A stretch of 64,000 nt of DNA from Anaerocolumna sp. AGMB13025 (GTDB lineage Bacteria > Bacillota > Clostridia > Lachnospirales > Lachnospiraceae), in contig NZ_CP121445.1 of the NCBI RefSeq assembly GCF_029689925.1, positions 5,192,501-5,256,500 on the forward strand. Direction: 5' to 3'. The notes beneath the pieces were generated by a model. It was given only the letters and a program-made list of their open reading frames with translations. It was not told where the DNA came from and did no database searches. Position numbers and translations under genes: made by a program. Of this stretch, positions 17,479-26,026 are shown in pieces (within the stretch, counting starts at the first letter, position 1; each line of letters opens with the position of its first letter).

Positions 17479-17681
17479 AAGGGGTTGTTGCAAATCAAAG
17501 ACTAAATTGCCTGGGAGAGAATAGGAACTAGATTTTACAAATATTTTGCGGAAAGTATGCACGAATGGCTGCAAGAAAGAGAATGCAGCTGCATATTCGC
17601 CAGGACTTGGAACGAAATATTTGTAAAATCTAATTCCTATTCTATGCCCAGGTTGACCTACTATAATTTGCAAGTCCCTTC
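17479..17681. repeat. 203-bp palindromic element downstream of the moxR operon
   Basis: Outer ends AAGGGGTTGTTGCAAAT / ATTTGCAAGTCCCTT and a strong inner stem (CCTGGG..AGAATAGGAA.TAGATTTTACAAATATTT with its complement at 17612..17650), with GCAGCTGC in the apical part. The sequence differs from the 7.55-kb family, but length and architecture are alike. It begins 9 nt after the operon stop, so it may terminate transcription. Confidence 0.7.
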
Positions 17682-17710
17682 AATAGTACTCTTTTTGAGC
17701 AAAAAAATAA

Positions 17711-17734
17711 GACATTATCTATCTGGATAATGTC
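17711..17734 (-). terminator. Intrinsic terminator of tRNA-Trp
   Basis: Perfect 9-bp stem GACATTATC / GATAATGTC with a 6-nt loop, followed in the minus direction by TTATTTTTTT, five nt after the tRNA 3' end. Confidence 0.85.
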
Positions 17735-17738
17735 TCTA

Positions 17739-17809
17739 CAGGGGATGAGAGAATCGAACTCCCGCTAAAGGTTTTGGAGACCCTTGTCATACCATTTGAC
17801 CAATCCCCT
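17739..17809 (-). tRNA. tRNA-Trp (anticodon CCA)
   Basis: A 71-nt cloverleaf: acceptor AGGGGAT / ATCCCCT with discriminator G, D-arm GTC..GAC, anticodon stem AGGGT / ACCTT with loop CTCCAAA (anticodon CCA), T-arm GGGAG TTCGATT CTCTC. The CCA tail is not encoded. It resembles other Firmicutes tRNA-Trp genes. It stands alone and is transcribed on the minus strand. Confidence 0.95.
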
Positions 17810-17983
17810 AAGTATGTCCGCAATCAACATTGCTTAATTATAATACAATGAATTGTGTTAATTGTCAAGAAAATTTTACAGAACTTACATAAATTTTGTC
17901 CTTATTTTATTTTCCTGACAACTGTTTAGACATTCACTAATTACTACTAATACAAGGTCTATTATGGAATCCATTGATTTGTA

Positions 17984-18059
17984 AAAGGGACTGTACTAAA
18001 TTACTATAATTCTTGGGTGGACCAAGGATCTATTATTCTGTAATTTTAACAGCCCCTTT
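17984..18059 (-). terminator. Terminator of the MFS gene
   Basis: Imperfect long inverted repeat AAAGGGACTGTACTAAATTAC / GTAATTTTAACAGCCCCTTT, 20 nt after the MFS stop, with an inner CTTGG / CCAAG hairpin and TTTTAC after the stem in the minus direction. Confidence 0.65.
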
Positions 18060-18079
18060 GAAATTATTCCTGTTTATCC

Positions 18080-19501
18080 TTACACCGTTACCCTTCCATC
18101 CTTATGATTTTTATCAATCTTTTCCGTCTCAATGTAAAAACGGATATACCATACCGTAAACAGCATAATCAGGAAACCGAGAAGATTCAATACCTGCTGT
18201 GCATAGATAGGGGTACCGTTAATATGAAGATTACTCTTTTGAAGAATGTCTAACAGTTTTCCACCCAGTATGGAAACAACAAATCCGAAGACCCCTGAAA
18301 CCGATGATACTATGGTAAGCCAGATCATCCTCTTATCATTCCGGAAGAAATCCAATTGGACCCCAAACAAACCGATACCAACGAAAGCCCATGCCGTAGA
18401 GGCAATAACATTGCTTAGGATAAACAGCGGATAAGCATTGCCAGGGACTGTCAGGGCATTGGATAACATATTTAAACCAAGGGCAAACAAGGTATAGCGC
18501 AGCAATTTAGCCATACCGTATTTATCTGCCAGTCTACCAAGCTTGGGTGATATGTATATCCGGTAAAGATTTGCAATAAAAATAACCAGCATGATAAACG
18601 TATAGGGCAGTGAAAGCTCATTAATCTGATAACTTGCATTAAAGGGCAGGCAGATATAAAAGGACAGCGTATACATCGTCTGTAAGATAAATGCCTTACG
18701 GAACTTGCGGTCTGAAAATGCCTCCCTAATCTCATTGAAAATCGATTTTTTCTCATGGGGCGATGTCTTTTCATACTCTTTGGCCTTTTTAGCCAGTCTT
18801 CCGTGCATTTCCTTACCTTCTGTATTCATATAGGATATCTTCGGCTCTTTCATTTTTGAAAATGCAATAAAATTAATCATTACCAGAATAAAGATCAAAC
18901 TACCTATGATAATAAATCCGTCTTCCGGATTTCGTTTCTTAAAAAAGTCTAATATAATACCGCCTATGAGCATGGTACTGGATACAACGAATACGGCAAT
19001 GGAGTCTTTTATAGTAAAATACTTCCCCCGTAATCTGCTGGGTACCAGACTTGCAATCCAATCCTGGGAAGCAGGTGTTCCGATTTGTACGAATATCTGT
19101 CCCGCAAAGTAAAGCAGTACGATAAGGAGTGCTTTTTTCGTACTGGATATGGATAGGAGCGGTATAAAATAAATAACGGTAAATAACAACCTTTGTAGAG
19201 CAGTAAAACAAACCAGAAACTTATATTTCTTAAGTTTTTTAAAGTAATTAATCAAGAAAATCTGTGATATGGCAGCAAGGCTTACCAGGGAGGTTATGAT
19301 ACCGATATTTGCATCCGATATGCCGCAGAACGACATTAAGGTCGCAAGGAAGGTTCCTCCTGAAAGCTGTATGATTGTTTGAACTGCACTGTCACCTACT
19401 GTAAAGCAGATTCTGCTCTTTTTAAAATCACTTTTACTTTCAGGTAAAGCCATAAAGTATATTCTACGCAGCCTGGCCAGTAAAAATCTATTGAATAACA
19501 T
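18080..19501 (-). CDS. Major facilitator superfamily transporter
   Basis: A 473-aa protein with about 12 hydrophobic segments and an MFS-type loop between helices 2 and 3 region (INYFKKLKKYKFLV) and a long charged central loop (about residues 220-262). Substrate cannot be inferred. The start is uncertain: ATG 19501 has its only good GGAGGT site 28 nt away; the internal ATG at 19453 (MALPESKSDF) starts closer to where related proteins begin but has no visible site. It is monocistronic, flanked by terminator hairpins. Confidence 0.8.
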   Translation of the reverse strand: MLFNRFLLARLRRIYFMALPESKSDFKKSRICFTVGDSAVQTIIQLSGGTFLATLMSFCGISDANIGIITSLVSLAAISQIFLINYFKKLKKYKFLVCFTALQRLLFTVIYFIPLLSISSTKKALLIVLLYFAGQIFVQIGTPASQDWIASLVPSRLRGKYFTIKDSIAVFVVSSTMLIGGIILDFFKKRNPEDGFIIIGSLIFILVMINFIAFSKMKEPKISYMNTEGKEMHGRLAKKAKEYEKTSPHEKKSIFNEIREAFSDRKFRKAFILQTMYTLSFYICLPFNASYQINELSLPYTFIMLVIFIANLYRIYISPKLGRLADKYGMAKLLRYTLFALGLNMLSNALTVPGNAYPLFILSNVIASTAWAFVGIGLFGVQLDFFRNDKRMIWLTIVSSVSGVFGFVVSILGGKLLDILQKSNLHINGTPIYAQQVLNLLGFLIMLFTVWYIRFYIETEKIDKNHKDGRVTV

Positions 19502-20054
19502 TAAGTTGTTTAATAGTTTTATATAAATACCTCCATATCCATAAGATCCTGTGTTTTAGTTATCCTTACTGCAAGTAAATACAGGAAGGCGCGTGTATGG
19601 TTGTCCATAGTTTTACTTCTTTATACAGGATACAATTATAACTGATGAAAATATAATTGTAAATGGAATTAATCATGGATTTCATGTCATTTGTTGCAAA
19701 AAAAATTTCTAAAATCCTGCAGTTAAACCTGTTTATCGGCTTTGTGTCTGTACGGCTAACTCTCTGATTTCGAGAACCATGTACGTTGATGCAGTCTTAC
19801 TCTCGCTGCTGTCAGACGGATCGTATCTATCGTAATGATTCCTGTGCAATAGTTATATAAAAACCACTTTTCAAGTGAGATTATTCCTACCTAATCCTCA
19901 CCAGAGAAGTGGTATTTATTAGCAACACACATAATTTTTATAACTACCCCTGTTTTACGTGGAATGTCTTATAACGTAACAAGGAAGGAACACTCAGTCT
20001 CACTTTTGTATTTACCGAATTGTGTTTTGGACTATTTTATTATCTTTTGTGTAA
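19502..20054. other. Intergenic region with a possible gene remnant and a terminator
   Basis: 553 nt. Hairpin ACCACTT...GTGAG / CTCAC...AAGTGGT at 19863..19913. A short minus-strand reading 19733..19849 encodes 38 residues including DPSDSSESKTASTYMVLEIR, protein-like in composition but with no ribosome binding site and an in-frame stop just upstream, so it looks like the tail of a lost gene rather than a working one. The rest is AT-rich and without structure I can interpret. Confidence 0.4.
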
Positions 20055-20594
20055 TTAATATCCCGTATCATAGACCTGATAATAGCCTTGAGGGAATCCG
20101 CAGATTGGGCAAATTGCAGGAGCACATAACCCCCCTAAAATATTGCCGCAGTTTATACACACCCAAAGCACTTCCTCATTTTTGCAAAATACCTGATTCG
20201 TTTGTATTTCATCGGCAAACGTCCTGAATATTACTTCACTGTTTAATTCAATATTAGCAACACCATCAAATAATGATGCAATGGAATCATACCCTTCTTC
20301 TCTTGCTATATCTGCATAATCCCTATATATGCTGTTTCCCCTGACGTCCTCTGCATCTGCTGCCTCTAAGAGATTCGTAAGAGTATTTGGCAATACCCCG
20401 TTGTTTAGCAGTCTCCACCATATTCTTGCATGTTCTCTCTGGTAATGTGATATTACATCAAATGTATAGCCAATCTGCTGATAGTCTTCCTCTCTGGCCC
20501 TGATTCCATATATCTCATATTTGCTGCTGCTGATTAATTCCCCTTCAAATGCACTTTGCAAATTAATAAAAGTTCTGCTTTGCTGGAAATCCAT
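20055..20594 (-). CDS. Rubrerythrin-like non-haem iron protein
   Basis: A 179-aa protein with an N-terminal ferritin-like four-helix domain (residues 5-135) and a C-terminal rubredoxin-type knuckle (CINC near 145 and CPICG near 161). Rubrerythrins reduce hydrogen peroxide in anaerobes. Di-iron ligands recognisable: E in FEGE (17/19), REH (about 53-56), YADIAREEG (about 91-98). In the last ligand helix the usual E-x-x-H-E reads ELNSE, so the expected histidine is serine, which may alter the metal site. ATG 20594 has a GAGGAGAAAG site. Monocistronic. Confidence 0.88.
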   Translation of the reverse strand: MDFQQSRTFINLQSAFEGELISSSKYEIYGIRAREEDYQQIGYTFDVISHYQREHARIWWRLLNNGVLPNTLTNLLEAADAEDVRGNSIYRDYADIAREEGYDSIASLFDGVANIELNSEVIFRTFADEIQTNQVFCKNEEVLWVCINCGNILGGLCAPAICPICGFPQGYYQVYDTGY

Positions 20595-20798
20595 AAACTT
20601 TCTCCTCGTACATACCTTTGCTACATCATATGAGGCAGTTCCGTTTTTTATGTAGTGTAATCTAAGACTACAGATAATCAGATGGTTTTAAAAATTTACA
20701 AAATGGTTTTAGATAATTTCCATTGCGTAATTTTTGAACTTGTTGTATTATTATGGAAGAAAGCATAGTGACCTGTATTTAAGAAAGGGGAATTTTAT

Positions 20799-20825
20799 AT
20801 GAGACGACATGTTATTTGTGCATAG
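20799..20825 (+). CDS. Possible 8-codon leader peptide MRRHVICA
   Basis: ATG AGA CGA CAT GTT ATT TGT GCA TAG, preceded by AAAGGGG with 8-nt spacing. Its stop codon lies inside the first arm of the hairpin/long-range stem described next, upstream of the CD3324-like gene. The good ribosome binding site and placement suggest translation could influence folding of the leader. Eight codons can occur by chance, so confidence is low. Confidence 0.35.
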   Translation: MRRHVICA

Positions 20826-20886
20826 CAAAGGCTATTGCACATTATAAATTTAAATATACCCTAAATTGTAATTGATAGCCTTTGCT
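20814..20886 (+). promoter_or_regulatory. Leader with two mutually exclusive stems
   Basis: A local hairpin TGTGCA.TAGC [AAAG] GCTA.TGCACA competes with a perfect 12-bp long-range stem AGCAAAGGCTAT (20824..20835) / ATAGCCTTTGCT (20875..20886). The end of the long stem is 35 nt before the ATG of the CD3324-like gene. No U-run follows, so any control would act on translation or RNA stability. Confidence 0.5.
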
Positions 20887-20920
20887 CGATCTTTGTATTT
20901 TTAATTCAAGGAGGAGCACA

Positions 20921-21199
20921 ATGAGCTATATAAAGGCAAATACCGTATTACCCCAGGAAATAATTGAAATGATTCAGGAATATATCGACGGGGGTTATCT
21001 GTATATACCAAGAAAAAGTAATAACCGTAAAAGCTGGGGTGAAACCACTAATTCCAAACTCTGGGTTCAAAACCGAAATAAGGAGATCTACACCTGCTAT
21101 AAAAACGGTTTAAAAATCTCTGAACTTGCCGGACAGTATTTCTTATCAGAAAAAAGTATCCAGCGAATCATATTGCAAGAGAAACGAAATGAAGTATAA
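20921..21199 (+). CDS. Small CD3324-family helix-turn-helix protein
   Basis: A 92-aa protein starting MSYIKANTVLPQEIIEMIQEYIDGGYLYIPRK, a pattern of the clostridial CD3324 family related to Mor-type activators. A helix-turn-helix is plausible in the C-terminal half (YKNGLKISELAGQYFLSEKS). Likely a DNA-binding regulator; targets are unknown. ATG 20921 is fixed by an AAGGAGGAG site; the longer upstream in-frame reading has none. Behind a structured leader. Confidence 0.75.
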   Translation: MSYIKANTVLPQEIIEMIQEYIDGGYLYIPRKSNNRKSWGETTNSKLWVQNRNKEIYTCYKNGLKISELAGQYFLSEKSIQRIILQEKRNEV

Positions 21200-21587
21200 A
21201 TTATATGCGGAATTATAACCTGTATCAAAAAAATATTTTTGTAAACTGTAAACTGGTTTATATAAAGTATGATTTTGATACAGGTTTATTAATTTTATAG
21301 TCCTATGGATAGTCTAATATGGAAAGAAAAAATTATTAAGGATACTCTAATTACCTTTATCCCTTGGTAAGGTATTCTATTATAATCCTGATTTCATACT
21401 CCTGCCATTTATTTATATATCTGACCAAAAATAATAGAAAAATACTACTTTTATATTACATGGTAAATATTGTAGTATTTTTCTTCTTCGGTTATAATAA
21501 TCCTAACGTAACTGATTGTAATCAAAAAATGCATAAATAAGGGCACGGTGAAAAAACAGTGTAGTCCGCTAACGAAAAGGAGTTTAT
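21200..21587 (+). other. Intergenic region with two terminator-like hairpins
   Basis: A perfect 14-bp stem AACCTGTATCAAAA / TTTTGATACAGGTT spans 21217..21286, 17 nt after the CD3324-like stop. A second hairpin, AAATACTAC / GTAGTATTT, ends near 21482 and is followed by TTCTTC. The remainder is AT-rich. An AAAAGGAG site precedes the next gene. Confidence 0.6.
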
Positions 21588-22166
21588 ATGAAAATCTTGC
21601 TATTACTGGCAAAAGGCTTTGAATTGATGGAATTTAGTCCTTTTGTTGATATTATGGGTTGGGCCCGTAACGACTATGGTTACGAGGTTGAGGTAGTTAC
21701 CTGCGGTTTTAAAAAGGAGGTTATTAGTACCTTTCAGGTTCCGGTGAAGGTGGATCTCTTACTGGAGGAGGTAGAGGCAGAGGAGTATGCAGCTCTTGTC
21801 ATTCCCGGTGGATTTGAAGAATTCGGCTTTTATGAAGAAGCTTATCATGAGAACACCTTACAGTTAATCAGGGACTTTAACAACAAGGATAAATTGATTG
21901 CTTCTGTATGCGTCGGGGCATTGCCACTGGGTAAAAGCGGTATATTAAAAGGCAGAAACGCTACCACCTACCACTTTAAAAATGGGCTAAGACAGGCACA
22001 ATTAAAGGAATTCGGTGTTAAGGTAATAGATGAACCTATTGTAGTAGACAAAAACATAATTACCTCCTACTGCCCGGAAACAGCCCCCGGTGTTGGATTT
22101 AAATTATTGGAGCTGCTAACCTCAAAGGAGCAGATGGAGATAGTTAAGAACGCTATGGGATTTTAA
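21588..22166 (+). CDS. DJ-1/PfpI family protein
   Basis: A 192-aa protein of the DJ-1/PfpI superfamily (glutamine-amidotransferase-like fold). Nucleophile elbow ASVCVGALPLG carries the reactive cysteine near residue 106; the acidic partner sits in FSPFVD and the family ending ITSYCPETAPGVGFKLLELL is present. Members act as deglycases, glyoxalases or stress chaperones; the sequence does not decide between these. It leads a plus-strand cluster with a cysteine hydrolase and a DinB-like protein, which fits a small-molecule detoxification or stress set. Confidence 0.9.
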   Translation: MKILLLLAKGFELMEFSPFVDIMGWARNDYGYEVEVVTCGFKKEVISTFQVPVKVDLLLEEVEAEEYAALVIPGGFEEFGFYEEAYHENTLQLIRDFNNKDKLIASVCVGALPLGKSGILKGRNATTYHFKNGLRQAQLKEFGVKVIDEPIVVDKNIITSYCPETAPGVGFKLLELLTSKEQMEIVKNAMGF

Positions 22167-22236
22167 AAATGTAATTAATACAAAATAAATACAATACTCA
22201 AATCCAATAATCTTTTTATCAAAGAAGGAGAAGTAT

Positions 22237-25200
22237 ATGAATAAATTATTAGTTGTAGTTGATATGCAGAATGACGTGCGTCCATAAGGGCGATAATTGA
22301 TGTAACATTGAGTGTTACTATCTCAAGAGAACTGGGATATTGTCACTGACCTTATCCGAAAGAGAAATCTGACGGGGAGTGTAGCATGGTCAGAAAGCTA
22401 TGAGTTGGCTAACTGGAAATGTCACGACTGAATAGCAAGACATAAAGACTATATGAGGATAAAGGTTGTTCTACCTTAATTTCGAACGTGAGCAGTTAAA
22501 TGCATGGCACTATTGAAATCCAGTTGATACAATAGTATAGGTTGGAATGTGAAAGATAATTCCGATGCTGTTTCTAACAAGTCGTTTTAGAAATAGTGGT
22601 TCTCCCATTAATAAAATGTAAAAGACCTATTGCATATATCGAGTAGATATAAAAACGTTAAAGAAATATCCGACAATAGTCGATTACTCAAAATTATCGT
22701 ACTAAATGGAGATTACCTAAACCGAAATGCTTTATTTAAAGCTATTATGTTCAGCATATGAATATTCGGCATGGTAACGGAGCTTCCGTAGTAGTCTGAG
22801 ATAGGGAAAGCCTATTACATGGCAAAGGGAAGCAGTTGTAATGATTAAAACTATTAAAGAATGGAGGATGTTCCCCATGAGAGATTCAGAAAAGGTTTTA
22901 ATCGAACTATCTAAACAAGCAAAGAACAAAGAATATCAGTTTGAAAGGTTATACAGGATTTTATGTAATCCAGATATGTATGCTAGAGCCTATAGTAACA
23001 TCTATAGCAACAATGGTAGTGCTACTTGTGGGGTTAATTCTGAAACCGCTGATGGTTTCAGCGAAAATAAGATTAACCAAATCATTGAAAGCCTTAAGAA
23101 TGAAAGTTATCAAGCTAAGCCAGTTAGAAGAACGTATATTCCAAAGAAAAATGGAAAGACCAGACCTTTAGGTATACCAAATTTCAGTGATAGACTTATT
23201 CAAGAAGTTTGTCGAATGATTTTGGAAGCCATTTATGAACCAGTCTTCTCTGACAATTCTCATGGTTTTAGACCTAACAAGAGTTGTCATACAGCGTTGA
23301 AACAAATCAAAAATACATTCAGAGGAGCAAATTGGTTTATCGAAGGTGATATCAAAGGTTGCTTTGACAACATTAAGCATCAAATTCTGATTGATATATT
23401 ACGAAAGAAAATAAAAGATGAGAGATTTATTAGACTCATCTGGAAGTTTCTCAAATCAGGATATATGGACGATTGGATATATTACAACACCTTTAGTGGA
23501 ACACCACAAGGAGGAATTATCAGTCCAATACTTGCAAATATATACATGAATGAATTTGATACCTACATTGAGGACATTATTAAGAAAGAGTTTATTAAAT
23601 ATAATGTAGGCGAAGCCAAAAACAATAAAGTCTATAACACAGATTATTTGGATTGTACACATAAACTGGAAGCCTTAAAAAAGAAAATCAGCAAATTAGA
23701 TATGAATGATGAGGAACGTGCAAAACTCATTGTTGAAAGCAAATCAATCAGGAAAGCAAGAAACAATATGCCAGCACAGTTAGGAATTAAAGATTACAAA
23801 AACTTACAATATGTAAGGTATGCTGATGATTTTATTATCGCTGTTCTTGGTACAAAAAATGACTGTATTGAAATTAAAAATGAAATTACAAAATTTCTGA
23901 AAGAGAAATTAAGTTTAGACTTATCCGAGGAGAAGACACTTATAACTCACGGAAGAGAAAAAGCAAGATTTCTTAATTATGAAATACAAGTCAGAGAAAA
24001 CTCTAAATTCTTTAAGGACAAAAATGGTACTAAACGTAGAGTTGGAAATTTAGGTATAGTACTTTATATGCCCAAAGATGTAATGACCAACTACATTAGT
24101 AAAAAACAAGTAGTTGATGATATCAATGCCGAACAGTGGAAAGGAAAATCAAGACCATACCTTTATGGTGCAAGTGACCTTGAAATTGTTACATTATATA
24201 ATGCTGAAATTAAAGGATTATATAACTACTATATGATGGCTGAAAACGTGTCTTCCAAAATGGACATGATATATCATTTAATGGAATACAGTTGTCTAAA
24301 AACCTTAGCTGGAAAACATAAGTCAAGTGTTGCACAAATCAAAACAAAATATCGTGTAGGTGATAGTTGGGGAATTAAATATGATACCAAGAATGAAAAA
24401 GGTAAAATAAGATACTTCTACAATCAAGGATTCCAAATGAACAGCACACCTATAAAGACAATGAGTTTTGATGCATATGTCAACACAGCAATGTATACCC
24501 AAAGAACTGAATTAGAACAGAGAATGAACGCTCAAAAGTGTGAATTATGTGGAAAAGAAAATGTTCCATTCAATATCCATCACATTCGTAAAGTTAAAGA
24601 CCTCAAAGGAAAAGAACCTTGGGAGCGATTGATGATTGAAAGGAACAGGAAAACCCTCGTACTCTGTTTAGAATGTCACAATAAAATCCATGCCAATAGA
24701 TAGTTATGTTACAATGGAGAGCCGTATACACTGAGAGGTGTACGTACGGTTCGGTGAGGGGTTGGTGTAAACCTATCATAGCAATATGAAAAGGCGACAC
24801 CTTCCTACTCTACTTTATTGACGGTGCTTTAGGAACCAAAGAAGCTGTTCAGATTATTGATAAGGTTGTAGCTAAAATTAAAGCTTATGAAGCAAACGGG
24901 GAATCCATAATCTTTACCATGGACACACATTCTGCGGACTATCTAAAGACCCAGGAGGGCAAGAACCTGCCGGTAGAGCATTGCATTGCCCATACAAAAG
25001 GCTGGGAATTAAATGACCGCATAAAAGCCTTGATTAATTTAGACCGTCATAAAATATATGAAAAAATCACCTTCGGATCCAGTGAATTGGCAAAAGATAT
25101 AATGAACGGTCTCTATGAAGGTGTTACCCAGATTGAATTAATCGGTATCTGTACCGACATCTGTGTCATCTCTAATGCAATGCTTATTAAAACATTGTTA

Positions 25201-25314
25201 CCAGAAGTACCGGTTTTGGTGGATGCCGCCTGTTGTGCGGGAGTTACACCGGACAGCCATCAGAATGCACTAGAGGCAATGAAGATGTGCCACATCAATA
25301 TTGAAAATGCCTGA
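22237..25314 (+). CDS. Isochorismatase-like cysteine hydrolase, split by a group II intron (exons 22237..22275 and 24814..25314)
   Basis: Exon 1 encodes MNKLLVVVDMQND (13 codons, AAGAAGGAG site before ATG 22237); exon 2 continues FIDGALGTKEAVQII in the same frame to give a 179-aa protein. Joined, it has the cysteine hydrolase hallmarks: catalytic Asp in VVVDMQNDF, metal/substrate region MDTHSADY, HT.GWEL, catalytic Lys in EKITFGSSEL and nucleophile in GICTDICVIS. The family includes nicotinamidases and related amidases. Without splicing, translation from the ATG meets a stop soon inside the intron (GTG CGT CCA TAA), so activity depends on intron removal. Followed 25 nt later by the DinB-like gene. 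Confidence 0.9.
22276..24813 (+). mobile_element. Complete group II intron with its own reverse transcriptase
   Basis: A 2538-bp intron beginning GTGCG and ending CTCTAC (consensus AY end). Domain V is at 24719..24752: GAGCCGTA stem, catalytic AGC, GAGA tetraloop and two-nt bulge are all present. Likely exon-recognition pairings: intron GTCGTT (22581..22586) with exon AATGAC (22270..22275, one G-U), and intron TGCAT (22501..22505) with exon ATGCA (22264..22268). Domain VI follows to the 3' end. The encoded protein lies in the domain IV position. The element looks intact and probably active. It sits in the sense orientation within a metabolic gene, which is less usual than insertion into intergenic or mobile DNA. 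Confidence 0.95.
22877..24703 (+). CDS. ltrA: Group II intron-encoded reverse transcriptase/maturase with HNH endonuclease
   Basis: A 608-aa intron-encoded protein. Reverse transcriptase blocks: RPLGIPNFSDR, HGFRPNKSCHTAL, GDIKGCFDNI, GTPQGGIISPILANIYM and the catalytic YVRYADDF (near residue 315), then the maturase (X) domain and a C-terminal HNH nuclease with zinc-type cysteines (CELCGKENVPFNIHH...CLECHNKIH). It promotes splicing of its own intron and reverse splicing into target DNA. A long insertion between blocks 4 and 5 suggests a chloroplast-like class, but I am not certain. ATG 22877 has a GGAGG site 9 nt away; in-frame ATGs at 22841 and 22868 are less well placed. Confidence 0.93.
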   Translation: MRDSEKVLIELSKQAKNKEYQFERLYRILCNPDMYARAYSNIYSNNGSATCGVNSETADGFSENKINQIIESLKNESYQAKPVRRTYIPKKNGKTRPLGIPNFSDRLIQEVCRMILEAIYEPVFSDNSHGFRPNKSCHTALKQIKNTFRGANWFIEGDIKGCFDNIKHQILIDILRKKIKDERFIRLIWKFLKSGYMDDWIYYNTFSGTPQGGIISPILANIYMNEFDTYIEDIIKKEFIKYNVGEAKNNKVYNTDYLDCTHKLEALKKKISKLDMNDEERAKLIVESKSIRKARNNMPAQLGIKDYKNLQYVRYADDFIIAVLGTKNDCIEIKNEITKFLKEKLSLDLSEEKTLITHGREKARFLNYEIQVRENSKFFKDKNGTKRRVGNLGIVLYMPKDVMTNYISKKQVVDDINAEQWKGKSRPYLYGASDLEIVTLYNAEIKGLYNYYMMAENVSSKMDMIYHLMEYSCLKTLAGKHKSSVAQIKTKYRVGDSWGIKYDTKNEKGKIRYFYNQGFQMNSTPIKTMSFDAYVNTAMYTQRTELEQRMNAQKCELCGKENVPFNIHHIRKVKDLKGKEPWERLMIERNRKTLVLCLECHNKIHANR

Positions 25315-25339
25315 TACTAATTAGGAAAGGAGTCAGGGT

Positions 25340-26026
25340 ATGTTTAAAGCAGCTACAGATTGGAATCCAAAACAAGCGCTATTAAAAGAAATCATTAAAA
25401 ATAAAGACAGGTTTGCAGAAGCAATTCAGCTATGTCTGGACATGCACCGCTTTGTCCATCAATCCTCAATGCTGTCTGCAGAGGAAGAGACTTTGGAGGA
25501 TGAGGTTTGGGAGGGGTTATCTGAGGAAGATTTAACTATAATGCCTACAGATAAAGATGTTACGATCGCATGGAATATATGGCACCTTACAAGAATTGAA
25601 GATCTGACCATCAATATTCTGGTAGAAAACGGACCTCAGGTTCTTAATGATACCTGGCTTAAAAAGTTAAAGGTTACGGTTAAGGATACCGGCAACGCCA
25701 TGACAGATGAAGAAATACTTTCCCTCAGTTTATCTGTAAATAAAGAGGAATTAAAAAATTACAGAAATGCAGTTGGCAGGCAGACCCAACAGATTATTAG
25801 CACCTTAACCCCAGAGGATATAAAAAGAAAAGTATCACCAGAAGGTCTTAACCGTATTAAACTGGAGGGTGGAGTAACAGATGCTCCCGATTCACTCTGG
25901 CTTCTTGATTTCTGGGGTAAAAAAGATGTAGCAGGTATCTTGCAGATGCCTATTACCAGACATCAGATTGTGCATTTAAATGACAGCCTTAAACTGAAAG
26001 AAAAAATAAGACGGCTAAAGAAATAG
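25340..26026 (+). CDS. DinB-like metal-dependent protein
   Basis: A 228-aa helical protein resembling the DinB/YfiT family. Three potential metal-binding histidines are where the family has them: WNIWHLTR (about residue 81) and the C-terminal TRHQIVHLND (about 211-216). Family members include bacillithiol- and mycothiol-dependent transferases, but most are uncharacterised. It follows the cysteine hydrolase by 25 nt with a good AGGAAAGGAG site, and together with the DJ-1 protein could form a thiol or stress operon. Function remains open. Confidence 0.75.
   Translation: MFKAATDWNPKQALLKEIIKNKDRFAEAIQLCLDMHRFVHQSSMLSAEEETLEDEVWEGLSEEDLTIMPTDKDVTIAWNIWHLTRIEDLTINILVENGPQVLNDTWLKKLKVTVKDTGNAMTDEEILSLSLSVNKEELKNYRNAVGRQTQQIISTLTPEDIKRKVSPEGLNRIKLEGGVTDAPDSLWLLDFWGKKDVAGILQMPITRHQIVHLNDSLKLKEKIRRLKK

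Noticed and set aside
17479..17809. Integration site at tRNA-Trp with an adjacent island
   Set aside because: No integrase, no direct repeat of the tRNA 3' end found nearby, and flanking genes look like ordinary chromosome.
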